Shown: positions 30,801 to 44,045, numbered from the stretch's first letter. The stretch: 64,000 nt of DNA from Symsagittifera roscoffensis (GCF_963678635.1 NC_087067.1:24001547-24065546), one strand, 5' to 3'. A program made the numbers and translations. Notes: a model not told the origin generated them from the sequence alone.

Positions 30801-33800
30801 AAAAAAAATCTCAATTAAAAAAATTCATTTTATTAAAAATTCATTTTAAAGTCACAAAAGAAATTTTGTAGACTCAAAGTTTTACTCAATCAGTTTTTCC
30901 CAGTAGCGACATCGGTCATATTTTTGCTTGTGTATGCGAAGTGCAACTTCGCCTCTGTGTTAAACTTCAAAAATTTAGGTGATCACTATTATATACGGTT
31001 TATTAGCAGATGGATCTACATCGAAGACAGATCTGTACCTTATGCGTAGAAGTATCATTACGCTTGCGATTAGGAAGCGTTATCAAATCGGAATAAAAAC
31101 CCTTTTCGGGTTAACATTTTGTTTGACATCATTTAAATCAATTAGTTTCTTGGTTCATAATGAATACAAATATCTAAGCGTCTCCAGCACACTTAGTCTG
31201 GAGGTAACGAATACGCCTGGGACGTGAATAGCACTCTCCAAATACGAACGTGGAAACGGCGCGAAAAAACGAACAAATTCTAGTTTCAAAGGTGGAATTT
31301 AATTTTTAGATTTACAGCGAAATAAAAATTTTGCTTGTTAATCCAGTTTGTCAAGTTGGGTTAGTGTTATTACAAAAGCGCTAATCATAAATCATTCTAG
31401 AAATGCAAAGAGCTTAAAAGGAATCTATTTTTTTCTTTGAAATTCGAAAATTGAGATTTTTAAACAAAGTCAGTATTTTTTGTTCACTCGCGTTCACTAC
31501 TCTTATTCAATCTTCGTTTGGCTATATTTGTAATTTAACTAAGCTCGAATTGGTATTTTTTTTCTTTTTTTTTTGGTTTTTGTTGAAAAACATTTTTCTG
31601 GCGAAACATTTTTTTTTTCGGCTTAGTGACCTAATTTTGTTCCATTTTAATGGAATTAAATTTTGTATGCTCGCTTCTGGATCGGACATGACGCCAAAGT
31701 TTCTGCTCTTCTATGTGACTGCATAATTTGTTAGTCTATTTTCATTTTACCTGACCTTCTACGGCCTTCGAAATTTTTTCAGTAGGGGGACTTTTGGCTT
31801 AATTTTTTCGAAATTTTTCAGTTTTTTAAATTTTAAATGCACAAATCAGAGATAAAGGTTACAATCAAAAGAACAAAATATGGGATATCCCCTTCTCAAG
31901 CGGGTATTACCTAATTTCTGTAGAAAAAATGATGGCATCAAACAAGCTCATTTTTTGAAATTTTGGTTAATTTTTAAAATTTTTTATCTGTTTTCTCAAA
32001 AACTACCTTGCGAAATCGAAGACGAGTGGTTTGACCGAAAATGAAAATCAGTCATGCAAATCTTACCTGGGCATGCGACCATGCCCTGCTTTTTAAAAAA
32101 AAGTTACCCGTCTACCCGTGCTTTTTTAAAAAGTAAAAAGTTAACCGTCTTTCGGAAAGTTATTTTATTTTTCAAAAACTAACCCGTTAAGTTCATTAAT
32201 TTTAACATGGCGCTTGGTTTTTGCCTGGGTAACCTGTTTTTTTTCTGTTTTTTTTTTAAATAAAAAAGCTGTTATGAAATTAAGAAAATTTTTTAAAAAT
32301 TTTTAGTTTTTGTTTATAGAAACTTCGTCACTATTCTCAAAAACTACTAGCTAAATCTGATGTTAAGGACTCAATCTACAAAATCATGCTGTAGAAAGCA
32401 GAGGCTATTTCCATGCTTTACTAGAGAAAAATTATGGATGGAAGAAGAAATTGATCGATTTTTGAAACCGTTTTAAAATTTTTTGAAAGCTACCCAGCCA
32501 AATCTGAGATGAAGACTTCATTTGAAATAGCAAGTAGTAGAATTCTTCCTTATATAAGCGCTTAAAAGCCTACTTGAGCAGAGAAACCCTAGGGCTTAGC
32601 GTGAAGTCTATTTTTTGAAGCTTTGAAAATTACGCATTTCCGTATCAGTACAAAATATGATTAAAAATATTAGAACACGCAGACTCAGCATTAGCACCAC
32701 TAGTTTACTTGCTCGCGACCTTGGCGCAGATGCGAAAAATTTCCTTATTTTAATTTGTTTTGCCAATTTAGAGCTCTTTTTTGCATTTTTGTCGCTTGTG
32801 TTTGCAAAGCGCAGCTTCACCTCTGTGTTAATTTATCAAATGAACCAAAAAAGTGGTTTGTTTCAAACAACGTAACAATAATGAAAACACGATTTCAGAA
32901 AATTACTAGCTCAATAAATCTCGCATGTTTTTGAAATGTAATTTATAAATCATGTGGTTTTTTGATTTTCAATTTATTACATGTAAAATTGTAATTTTTG
33001 TGATCGGTGCTACTTGAGCTGATTTTTGGTCGTGTTCTCGCAAGTGTCTCCCAAGCGCAGCTTCTCCCTGTGTAGAAGAATAATTTAAGTTTCTCATGAT
33101 AACATTTTGTTCCTCCGGCTGTTTTTCCCTTTTTTCGGCTTGATAGGTTTCGGCCCATATTATATCGGTTTATTGGCCACATATTGCTACTTTCGACGAG
33201 CGAAGAAAGTTTTTTGTGTGGATGTCTTTGTGTTTTGAGTTTGAAAAGACTTAATAATTTCTAGTTAGTATGAAATTTTTAATTTTTTTTCCGGATTTTT
33301 CAGTTTTTTGGGGTTTAATAGATTTCGGCCTATATTTTATCGTCTTAGTCGCCACATATTGTTTCATTTGAAAATAAAGTTTTTTGAGTGTTTTGAGAGT
33401 GAGGTGGACTTGATAACTTTTCAATAGTCTGAAGTTTTCATGAAACAATCATTTGTTTTCCGAGACAATTTGTCAATTACCAGGACATTATCATTTAAAT
33501 TATTTAAACCTTACAAAAAAATTAGAAATACCGCTTCTGTAACTGTAACATAATCATTATATCAATTTCTTAAGAAATCAAAATTATAAGAAATTTTTGT
33601 TTCTCACGAAATTTTGAAATGAAATAACGGTGAATGTCAAGGAGACGGTTGTAATCAAGACAATGACTTTAATAGACAATTATGAGAGAGAGTAAAACAA
33701 ACCAAGGCAAGAGCAAGGCACGCAATTAGAATAAAATTATGAGCCGAATTTGAATCACAATATGTTACAGCAGTTAGTCTTATTTTCGTTCGATTGAAGG

Positions 33801-34560
33801 GCAAGCAAGTTGGGAAACAATTGTTCGTTTACCTCCAAAATTTCGACCAAAAAAGTCTTCATTTTGTTGGTTTTACTCATTTTAAGGGTGGAATCCCTCT
33901 TTGACAATGGACCGAATAAGCAAAAACCGAAAATAAAAAACACATTTCAGTATTCAAAATTTAGAAAGAAAGCGTAGTAAAAATTCCAAAATAAGTAATA
34001 ATTTCCAGGTACTTAATTTTAATTTTGGCCGAACATAAAACCAGCAGTGTCCAAAATTTTTTAATTGTCCCTGACTGCCGGCGAATTAGAGCATATATTT
34101 CAAGGGTTTGCTCAAAAAATATATATATATATCCAGCCAGAAAACTTATTACATATGTGTCGAGTCTGAATGCAAAGCCAAAATATCTACAAATATTCCT
34201 GAAAATATAAATAGTTGTTTCGTTAAATATCATTCCTATAAACCCAACAATCAATTTATTGCCGAAAAAAAATTTCGAGATTTTTTCGAATTTCTTCAAA
34301 ACACCATACGGAAAACTTGAAAAACTATCGCAGATGCCAAAAAGCGATTTTTTGCCCCCGAAAATCAGAAATTGAAAAACAGTTTAACTCGAGAGAGAGA
34401 AAAATGTCTGCCACCAATTCCAAAAAGTTTGAACGTTACAGTTAACAGATCCTGGGCTTTATCTCGGCAAAACAAATAATTTTTTTCTGTTGAGTCTGAA
34501 CATTTCAGACTGCACCAAGACCATTTGAACAAATTTACTTACTTTTTTTAAGGCCTAGGG
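30801..34560. other. Gene-poor T-rich repeat DNA
   Basis: No convincing gene. Hairpin-tailed repeat ends occur at 30930-30963, 32798-32830 and 33040-33074. The T-rich family recurs at 31240-31560. Other open frames are short and AT-driven. Confidence 0.5.
31056..31227 (+). repeat. Dispersed repeat, copy 2
   Basis: Partner of 22437-22600 in the same orientation, with the same ordered blocks and small indels. It ends soon after 'cgcctgggacg'. Confidence 0.5.
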
Positions 34561-34614
34561 TTGACACAAATTTACAGAAAAGATCAAAAATTTCAAAAAT
34601 TTTGGGGAACTTTT

Positions 34615-34835
34615 TCGCTAGGAAGTTCATTCCTCAGAATTTTAACAGCAGACTACTACGATCAATTCAGACAATCAGGCAAAGCCAAGAATTTCAGTCG
34701 CTTGCTATTTGTTTGTCAAGTTTTCACGAAGACCAAAACTTGACCAACGAAGACTTACGAAGACTAAAAAATTCTTATGAAACTGGTATAATAACTCTGG
34801 GTCAATTTTTGAACATTGTTTCCGATGTTTCCTGA
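34615..34835 (+). CDS. Possible terminal exon, identity unknown
   Basis: After plausible acceptors (TCGCTAG near 34621, TCCTCAG near 34637) a frame reads NFNSRLLRSIQTIRQSQEFQ, then TNEDLRRLKNSYETGIITLG and QFLNIVSDVS before TGA. An AATAAA lies at 34917-34922, about 80 bases on. Composition is more protein-like than its surroundings. I do not recognise the family and found no upstream exon to join. Confidence 0.3.
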
Positions 34836-35023
34836 GATTTGTAATTTTTTGGTATTTGTTTTGATAGCGTATTAGCACGAGTTAGTACGAACTTTCTGTT
34901 TTAAACCTAACTCGCAAATAAAAGTGTTCATTATTTGGTGGCAAAGTATTCATTATTTGGTAGTACTTTTGCTATGATCACAATCTGTAGCATCCGGAAT
35001 TTCATAGCGTTTGTTCTTAGTTT

Positions 35024-35168
35024 GTCTGTGGTTGAGTGGGTAGTGCGTGACCTAGCCAAAATTTTACTAATTCGAGGCTTATTTCTACTTTTTCTTATTG
35101 CAATTTATGAGCGTATTTTTGTCGTGTTCTCGCTAGTGTTTGTGAAGTGTAGCTTCGTTTCTGTGTTA
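35024..35168 (+). repeat. tRNA-derived SINE candidate with hairpin tail
   Basis: Head: A box 'TGGTTGAGTGG' and, about 45 bases on, a B-box-like 'ATTCGAGGC', as in tRNA genes. Tail: 'tgaagtgtagcttcgtttct' then 'gtgtta', a degenerate form of the hairpin seen at several other places. It is about 145 bp long. Confidence 0.5.
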
Positions 35169-35169
35169 G

Positions 35170-36030
35170 AAAAAAATAAATCCATTGGCTTGTTTGACAC
35201 AATTATAAATAGTATTGGCTTTGTTGTAAAGCAAACTTAGTTTAGATTCAAAGCAAATTTATGATATGCTGCTCATGCAATCAAAGTTGAAAGAATTTTT
35301 TCAGCATTTATTCTCTAATTTTCTAAATTCGTGTTTTGTTCTGAAGAAGCCGACAAGTTATTTGGCAATTTGAGCTACCGCAAAGAAAAGAAGGGCATTG
35401 GGCTTGGTATCTATCATTTCAAACCTCTTCCAGCTGTTATTTGGGTTTGAAACTGGTCTAAACAATTTAAATTAAATTGCCGCTAGGGTTTTGGATGAGA
35501 ATAATAATTGCAATCTAATTAAACGATTGTTTTAACTGAATTAGACACACTCTTATTACTTTGTTTCAGTAATCTTTTTTCATTTCTCTCTTTTTTTTCA
35601 AAACAGTCTTGAAGTGACTGGAATAAACTATCGCGTACGTTAAGGCACACCACGGAAAGCAGGGATGAAGTGTGGGGTCACGCCCTACTGGTTGTAATTT
35701 TAATTACAAAGAAAAATTTAAAAAGTTGTTTCAGTGTCATAACACACGGGTCTATAAATTTCTATAGCTCTGGTTGATTTTTACAGATTCCCAAATTGGA
35801 AGTGGCTGTACAACGTTAGCTTAGTTTGTTTATTTCAAATGTAAAACTTTGTCGGAAAAAAAACAGCAATCAGTTTTGAAAAAAATTTGGTATTTGGAAA
35901 AAATTGGTGCTCTAAGAAATAGCCTGCAGAACGGTTGCGAGATCAACCTTTCATACAAATTTAAATGCTATAAAATGAAGAATTTTTTTTTCTTCAAGGT
36001 ATATAATTAAAAAGCGACCAGATTGAGTTC
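35170..36030. other. Region without recognisable features
   Basis: AT-rich, no coding signal. The last part (from about 35990) belongs to the AT-rich tandem unit into which the Copia element inserted. Confidence 0.5.
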
Positions 36031-36035
36031 ATCTT

Positions 36036-36229
36036 TCTTAGGGTCCATAAATTGAAATAGCAGCGAAAGATTTAATTGAATGAATTAGTTTCCCATTTTT
36101 AGTATCAAGAGATTAAAGATCATGACTTCAGAGATTATTCACATCGGTATGAACGAATTATTACTTCAGATGAAAGTCAATTGGTTTTAATTAGACAGTG
36201 TGCTAAATATATATAATGCACAGTTGAAA
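36036..36229 (-). repeat. Copia 3' LTR
   Basis: 194 bp, identical by eye to 39907-40100. Read on the minus strand it begins TTTCAACTGTG and ends CCCTAAGA, not the usual TG...CA, but the ends are fixed by the target duplication. Confidence 0.93.
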
Positions 36230-36236
36230 CCCCCAC

Positions 36237-39200
36237 TCAATTGGCGAACATCTGAAGCCCAAAACGTTTGCACTTTGTCTTGCCCAAATTCTTAGTGAGA
36301 ATATCAGCCACCATATTGTCAGTCCCAATATAGTTCAAATCCAACTGTTTCTTTTGAATTAAGTCCCTGATGAAAAGTAGATGAATAGCAAAATGTTTTA
36401 CGACTCCCTTGTTAACGTCGTTTTTCACAAGAGAAATACATGCTTGGTTGTCCACAAACATTTTGAAATCAATTAAATCGAGTTTGATTTCGATCAGTAA
36501 ATTCAACAGGAATAATCCTTCATTACAGGCTAACGAAAGAGCTGTAGCCTCTGATTCAGCTGTAGATTTTGCAACAGTAGTTTGGAGTTTGCTAGCCCAC
36601 GATATTGCACCGCTGTTTTCAAACAGGAAAAAGCAATATCCACTAGTACTGCGTCTAGTGTCACTGTCACCTCCCCAATCAGAATCAGAATAGCCATACA
36701 AGATTGGCGTAGCAGTACATCGTCTGTAGATAAGTTTATACGATCTAGTTCCTTTCAAATATCGTAGAACTCGTTTTGCAGCAATCCAGTGTACTTCAGT
36801 AGGGTCGTTCACATATCTACTCAAGCAATGAGCGATGAATGAAATATCAGGCCTTGTAGTAATTGACAAGTAACTTAGACTGCCGATAAGTCCTCTATAA
36901 TCTTTGTCGTTTGCTAATTTCACCTCATTTGGTTGCCGTTTACAAAGTTTTAAACCATCAGCTGCAGGTGTAGACACTGGTTTACACTCAATCAAACCAA
37001 ATTTTGACAGTAGCTTGTCAATATACGCTTCCTGAGAAATTTCTAACCCATCCCCACAAAAGTTGAATTTCATCCCCAAAAACCAATAAAGTTTTGCTGT
37101 TTCGCTGATTTTGAATTGACTAGATATTTGTTGTTCAAATGATATAAACTTGTTAGCATCATTGCAAGCGTAAATTATATCATCCACCCAAATGCATACG
37201 TATTCCAAAACATCTTTTGAAATTCTCATGAAAAGACAGGGATCACTTTTTGACGCTGTAAAATCTATTGACTTAAGGAACATCTGTAAGGTATAGTACC
37301 AATTTCTTCCTGACTGCTTTAATCCATAAATAGATTTATTTAGCTTACAAACAAGTTGATTACCCCCACTGTCTTTCTGCTCAAAACCTTCAGGTTGTTG
37401 CAGGAAGACATTCTCTTCCAAATTAGCGTTTAGATAGGCTGTTTTTACGTCCCATTGTCTTACATCAAAACCCTTAGCTGTTGAAATTGCTAAAATAAGT
37501 CGTAATGTTGCCATTTTTACTGTAGGACAAAAGGTTTCCTTGAAATCAACGCCTTTGATTTGATTGTAGCCTTTAGCCACATATCTTGCCTTGTATCTTG
37601 AAATTCCCCCCTCATTATTGTATTTCAAAGTAAAATGCCACCTTCCCCCCAAAATAGTTTGATCCGTTTGTGGAACTAATTCCCAGACATTATTGTTGAT
37701 CAGAGAATTATATTCATCCTGCATTGCTTTTTTCCAATTGGGGTTAGAAAGTGCATCGTTAGCATTTTTTGGCAAATTATCAACATAAAAAGTTGCATCA
37801 GCTAGCCAACACTCATCAAAAATTGTCTCATTTCTAAAAAATGAAATCTCAGGCGCATTTAATTGTTTGATCCGTTCCCATGCTGGCAGTTTGTAAAAGA
37901 CATCTAGTTATTGCCATTACACTACCCCAAGTTCGCTCTATTTTACCATTTTCCTCTGGTGTATAAGGCGCAGAAAATTCAGTTCTTATGGCATTATCAA
38001 GACAAAACTGTTTAAACTTTCCAAATTTGAACTCTTTTGGATTATCACTAGCTATTGTTTTTGGTTTACCATAATCCGCTATGAACTGTTTGAGCATCTG
38101 AGTGCTATCACTTTTATTTTTCAATAAGTAAACCGCAGAAAATCTTGTGTAGGAATCAATAAAACCTATTGCGTACTTAAAATTGTCTACAGATATCGTA
38201 TCAATTGGTCCCAAAATATCCGTATGAACAATTTCTAGTTTTTCTGTAGCTCTAGTCCCCCAAACTTTTGGTATTGCTTTCCGCTTAGCTTTTTTAGTTT
38301 GACAATCAACACAGTTATTATGTTTCTTTTGGCTAAATTTAACTCCCTCCGTTAGATTTTCTAACTTCTTGATGTCATCAAAATTATTATGACCAAGCCG
38401 TTTATGCCAAATTTCTATGTCCGAAACAACCATTGCAACATTTGCCAGTTCAATTTTCATTTTGAAAAGATCTCGTTGATTTTGAAGCAAAATTTCAGAA
38501 CTATCTGGTAAAATTATTCTGGGACAAACATCATCAAACATTACATCAGCTTTATTTCTGTTAAGTTTAGATACAGAAACTAAATTTGCCGTATACGTAG
38601 GTACAAACAGAGTATCTTTCAGTTCTATAGTTATCAATCGACCATCACTTGTTTGAACTTTAAACGTTACTTTTCCCTTTCCCACAATTTTTGAATTACT
38701 TCCATTTGCACAGCCAACATTTCCATTAATATTCGTATCAAGTTCCGTAAAAAATTCGCGTGTTTTAAACATATGCGCAGAGCAACCGCTATCAATCAAG
38801 CAAAATTTGTCGGAATTTACGCCAAAATCATTGTCATTAGAATGAAAACTGAAAAAGTCGACAGTGTTTTCCTTTTCTGAAGTAAAATGGCTTTTGTTTT
38901 GTTGATTTTTTGATGTAAACTGTTTTTGATGGCTGCTATTTGAATGGTTATTTTGGGTATTTTTCCTACAATCTCTAGCAAAATGTCCCATTTGATTGCA
39001 ATTGTAGCATTTTATGTCTTTCTTGCAATCCTGTTTTCTATGACCTTGCTTTCCGCAACTGTAGCATTTAATAGTTTTATTACTAAAAAACGTTTCATTT
39101 GTTGAATTTTTCTGCAAAAAAGTCTTGCTTGTTTCGGCAAAATTTGACAAATCTCTTTTAATCTCGTCCAAGCTTTTTGCATCTTTCGAAAAATTCACCA

Positions 39201-39699
39201 CAGTTGTAAAATTATCAAATTCTTTTGGTAGTCCTTTTAAAAGCATTGCAATCATCATTTTTTCAGAAATACCCTCTCCCGCTTCTTGTAGATTCATTTG
39301 CAAATTTTCCGATCTAAGTATGTAGTCCTTAATCGATTCGCTCGCCTCTAATTTCAAATTAGAAATTTCATTTAACATTCTTTGAACACGTGGTCGTTCC
39401 GTACTTTTAAAGTAGCTTTGCAGCCGATTCCATGCCGCTGAACCATCTGGTTTATCGCGTTTTATTAGCATTACAGACTTTCGATCAAGGCATTGTATTA
39501 ATTCACACCACAATTGTTCTTTTCTATCATTAACATTAGTCTCATTTTCACTACTTCCTGGAACATCTGTTCCCTTCAACGTTTTCTTTAAATTCAAAAG
39601 AACTATACGAGCTTCAAATTGCTCAGCAAAATACTCCCAATCATTTTCATTTCCCGAAAAAGTCAATTTTTCCAATCTTGTTTGAATACTTCGTGCCAT
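36237..39699 (-). pseudogene. Copia gag-pol coding region (fossil)
   Basis: Landmarks from the 5' side: a Gag helical region; zinc knuckles CYSCGKQGHRKQDC and CYNCNQMGHFARDC; an aspartic protease site (LIDSGCSAHM); a GAG-pre-integrase stretch (WHKRLGHNNF) with CVDC; integrase core (HTDILGPI, IASDNPKEF, YTPEENGKIERTW); reverse transcriptase with the VDD box (CIWVDDIIYA); and RNase H (YSDSDWGGDSDTRRSTSGYC). About one break; treated as a fossil. Confidence 0.93.
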
Positions 39700-39906
39700 G
39701 GTTAAATGTCACTTCAAATTTCGAATTGTAAAACTTCTCTTTCAAAACTTCTCTTTTCTTTCAAAACTTCTATTTTCAAAGTTGTAATTCATACAACCAA
39801 TTCTTTTCTTTCTCTTGAAATCCTATTCATACAAACCACCGTAGAATTTTACTCTCTGATGCTGTCAGGCGTAGAGTCTCAATTCTTCACGAAATCGCCC
39901 ATAACC

Positions 39907-40100
39907 TCTTAGGGTCCATAAATTGAAATAGCAGCGAAAGATTTAATTGAATGAATTAGTTTCCCATTTTTAGTATCAAGAGATTAAAGATCATGACTTC
40001 AGAGATTATTCACATCGGTATGAACGAATTATTACTTCAGATGAAAGTCAATTGGTTTTAATTAGACAGTGTGCTAAATATATATAATGCACAGTTGAAA
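39907..40100 (-). repeat. Copia 5' LTR
   Basis: Partner of 36036-36229. A TATA-like 'atatatata' stretch occurs in both. Confidence 0.93.
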
Positions 40101-40105
40101 ATCTT

Positions 40106-43100
40106 TGAAGCAATTCTTAAATTTCAACCAACGTATTGCAGACACTTATATAGGTCAAGTAGATTTTAATTAAATTTTATTCGAGGGAAAATTTCAAAAG
40201 CTGTCACGCTAAACTTGAAGTTTTGCAGTTTGATTTTTATGCTCGATTTAAGCTCATATGCTAAAAAGAACACTATTCACTGTCTCCAATCACGAAAAAA
40301 ATTCTAGTTTCAAAAATGGATTCGATTTTTTAGATTTTTCAGGGGCACAAGTTTAACCTATTGCTCGAGTTTTTTAATTAGGTTTTTTTCTCACAACAAA
40401 CTTCCTTGTTATTAGTTTTTTCAAATTCAAGGATCTTTAAGGCCATTTATTTTTGAACAACTTTGAAAGTTTAAGGTTTTTCAATACACAAATCAGTTTT
40501 TTTGCTTGCAATAATTGAATAATAAATTGGTGATTGTTCGCTATATTTTACAATTCTCTATGAAAAACGCGTAAGTATAAATTAAAATTATTAATTTTTA
40601 GTTTCACTTTTTTTCCTGCTTGCTTGCAATTGTTGATCTACAGAAAAGCTATGATAGTTAAATTCGATAATGACAAGAACCGTTTTTGATCCAAAAATTG
40701 TCAATCTTTTATTTTGAAAATAAATCTAGTTCATTGATAAGATGAGCGCGGTAAGCAAAAGCTTGAAAAACTTCTTGAATCAAGGAAAGTTAACCTGGAA
40801 ATTGTTGTGTTTAAATGAACACAAACGGTACAAACAACAGACCTGATTTGAATCTGATATCAGTTGCTAAGTTACTATATGAGGTTTCTTTTTCGCTATT
40901 TTTGTTATTTGAATAACTATTTTGAAGATAAAAATATCTGGAGAGGTTCAGGTTTTCACTCTTAACTAATTTGTACAACAAAATTTTTCAAAAAAACTTT
41001 CTACGTATTTTTTATTGTTGTACTCGTTCAGATAGTTTGTGGAAAGAATTTGTTTTTATTGAGCTTCAGTCAGTTCAACTATACTAAGCAAGCTATTTAG
41101 CGCCTGAAAAAAAATCCAGCAATTTCAAATTGAAACGAAATAGAAATATTCAATTCAAGATTGGTAACCAATATGTTTTTTGAGTTTGAAACCAATTATT
41201 GAATCAGAAGCTAACAATTTTTTTTAACCAGAATATAGCAAACTTACTGTTTAAAAAAAACAAACAGAGACCGAAAACAATTGAGTTCCAATTTCAAAAC
41301 AAAAAATTTATTATTTTAGAGCTCTGTAAATTTCCCTAATTTTATAGAGTACCAATTTTTGATAAAACTAATTTAATTCGAGAAATGTTTTTTGAATTCC
41401 ACTCGGAGTTTTAACTCATAAACCACCGTTTAGAAAAAAGAATTAACCATGTTGTTAGAGCCACGCGTTATTGGGGAGCGTTGTTTACCTTCTTCTATGC
41501 AAATGATATTGGATTAAACTTAAAAGAGATAAATATATATTAACAAAAAATTAAATTTGAGCGTAAACAATTCTCAAGAATTTTTACTGGAAAAAATTTC
41601 AGAGCCAACAGAAGTATGGCAAAGTATGAAAACAAGGAAACTGAAAAAAATTGTTGAAACTTTTGCATTAATATGATGAAAAATATATATCAAACTAACG
41701 CTAATTGAATTTCAAGAACACTTTATGATTGATACTTCATTGATACAATTAGCCCAGTTTATGAAAACTGGATCAATGGAAAAAATTTTAATTAAAAAGC
41801 GACCAGGTTGAGTTCATCTATGAAGGAATTCTTAAGTTTCAACCAACGTATTGCAGACAGTTATATAGGTCAAGTAGATTTAGCTGAAATTTTATTTGAG
41901 GGAACATTTCAAAAGTTGTCACGCAAAACTTGAAGTTTTGCAGTTTGATTTTCATGCTCGATTTAAGCTCATATGCTAAAAAGAACACAATTCACTGTCT
42001 CCAATCACAAAAAAAAAATTGTAGTTTCAAAAATGGATACGATTTTTTAGATTCTTCAGGGACACAAGTTTAACCTATTGCTCGAGTTTTTTTAATTAGG
42101 TTTTTTTCTCACAACAAACTTCATTGTAATTAGTTTTTTTAAATTCCAGGATCTTTAAGGCCATTTATTTTTCGAGCAAGTTCGAAAATTTAAGGTTTTT
42201 CAATACAGAAATCAGTTTTTTTGCTTGCAATAATTGAATAATATTTTAGTGATTGTTGGCTAAATTATACAATTCTCTGTAAAAAACGCGTAAGTATAAA
42301 TTAATTTTTAAAAATTTTTCGTTTCACTTTTTTTCCTGCTTGCTTGCAATTGTTGATCTACAGAAAAGCTATGATAGTTAAATTCGATAATGACAAGAAC
42401 CCTTAGTGATCCAAAAATTGTCAATCTCTTATTTTGAAAATAAATCTAGTTCATTGACAAGATGAGCGCGGTAAGCAAGAGCTTAAAAAAACTACTTGAA
42501 TCAAGGAAAAATTACCTGGAAATTTTTGTGTTTAAATGAACACAAACGGTACAAACAACAGATCTGATTTAACTCTGATACCAGTTGCGAAGTTACTATA
42601 TGAGGTTTCTTTTTCTCTATTTTTGTTATTTGAATAACTATTTTGAAGATAAAAATATCTGGAGAGGTTCAGGTTTTCACTCTTAACTAATTTGTACAAC
42701 AAAATTTTTCAAAAAAACTTTCTACGTTTTTTTTATTGTTGTACTCTTTCAGATAGTTTGTGGAAAGAATTTGTTTTTATTGAGCTTCAGTCAGTTCAAC
42801 TATACTAAGCAAGCTATCTAGCGCCTGAAAAATTAATAAATTAATTTTTTAAAATTTTTCGTTTCACTTTTTTTCCTGCTTGCTTGCAATTGTTGATCTA
42901 CAGAAAAGCTATGATAGTTAAATTCGATAATGACAAGAACCGTTTTTGATCCAAAAATTGTCAATCTTTTATTTTGAAAATAAATCTAGTTCATTGATAA
43001 GATGAGCGCGGTAAGCAAAAGCTTGAAAAACTTCTTGAATCAAGGAAAGTTAACCTGGAAATTGTTGTGTTTAAATGAACACAAACGGTACAAACAACAG

Positions 43101-44045
43101 ACCTGATTTAAATCTGATATCAGTTGCTAAGTTACTATATGAGGTTTCTTTTTCGCTATTTTTGTTATTTGAATAACTATTTTGAAGATAAAAATATCTG
43201 GAGAGGTTCAGGTTTTCACTCTTAACTAATTTGTACAACAAAATTTTTCAAAAAAACTTTCTACGTATTTTTTATTGTTGTACTCGTTCAGATAGTTTGT
43301 GGAAAGAATTTGTTTTTATTGAGCTTCAGTCAGTTCAACTATACTAAGCAAGCTATCTAGCGCCTGAAAAAATATCCAGCAGTTTTAAATTGAAACGAAA
43401 TAGAAATATTCAATTCAAGATTGGTAACCAATATGTTTTTAGAGTTTGTAACCAATTATTGAATCAGAAGCTAACATTTTTTAAACCAGAATATAGCAAA
43501 CTTACTGTTTAAAAAAAACAAGCAGAGACCGAAAGCAATCGAGTTCCAATTTCAAAACAAAAATTTTATCATTTTAGAGCTCTGTAAATTTCCCTAATTT
43601 TATAAAGTACCAATTTTTGATAAAACTAATTTAATTCGAGAAATGTGTTTTGAATTCCACTCGGAGTTTTAACTCATAAACCACCGTTTAGAAAAAAAGA
43701 TTTAACCATGTTGTTAGAGCCACGCGTTATTGGGGAGCGTTGTTTACCTTCTTTTATGCAAATTATATTGGATTAAACCTAAAAGAGATAAAATTATATT
43801 AACAAAAATTAAATTCGAGCGTAAGCAATTTTCAAGAATTTTTACTGGAAAAAATTTCAGAGCCAACAGAAATATGGCAAAGTATAAAAACAAGGAAACT
43901 GAAAAAAATTGTTGAAACTTTTGCATTATTTTTATGAAAAATATATATATCGAACTAACGCTAATTGAATTTCAAGAGCACTTTATTGTTGATACTTCAT
44001 TGATACAATTAGCCCAATTTATGAAAACTGGATCAAGGGAAAAAA
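40106..44045. repeat. AT-rich tandem array (1.72-kb unit, inner 540-bp repeat)
   Basis: Markers recur at fixed spacing: 'caaccaacgtattgcagac' at 40125 and 41840, 'tgcttgcaattgttgatc' at 40621, 42341 and 42881, and 'gagccacgcgttattgggg' at about 41459 and 43719. The array is thus one full 1.72-kb unit followed by a second unit in which a 540-bp block (about 42301-42840) is repeated (42841-43380). The left end of unit 1 continues beyond the Copia insertion (to about 35990). No coding potential. Confidence 0.88.

Larger units (their letters stand above)
36036..40100 (-). mobile_element. Copia (Ty1/copia) LTR retrotransposon, young
   Basis: A compact element of 4,065 bp on the minus strand. It has two 194-bp LTRs (36036-36229 and 39907-40100) that I read as identical, flanked by a 5-bp target duplication (ATCTT at 36031-36035 and 40101-40105). 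Part order from its 5' end: Gag, two CCHC knuckles, protease, integrase, reverse transcriptase, RNase H, which is the Copia order (integrase before RT). A G-rich tract adjoins the 3' LTR, and the bases next to the 5' LTR (read 'ggttatgggc') suit a primer-binding site. It looks nearly whole, with about one break. Identical LTRs mean a recent insertion. It interrupts a copy of the AT-rich tandem unit. Confidence 0.96.
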
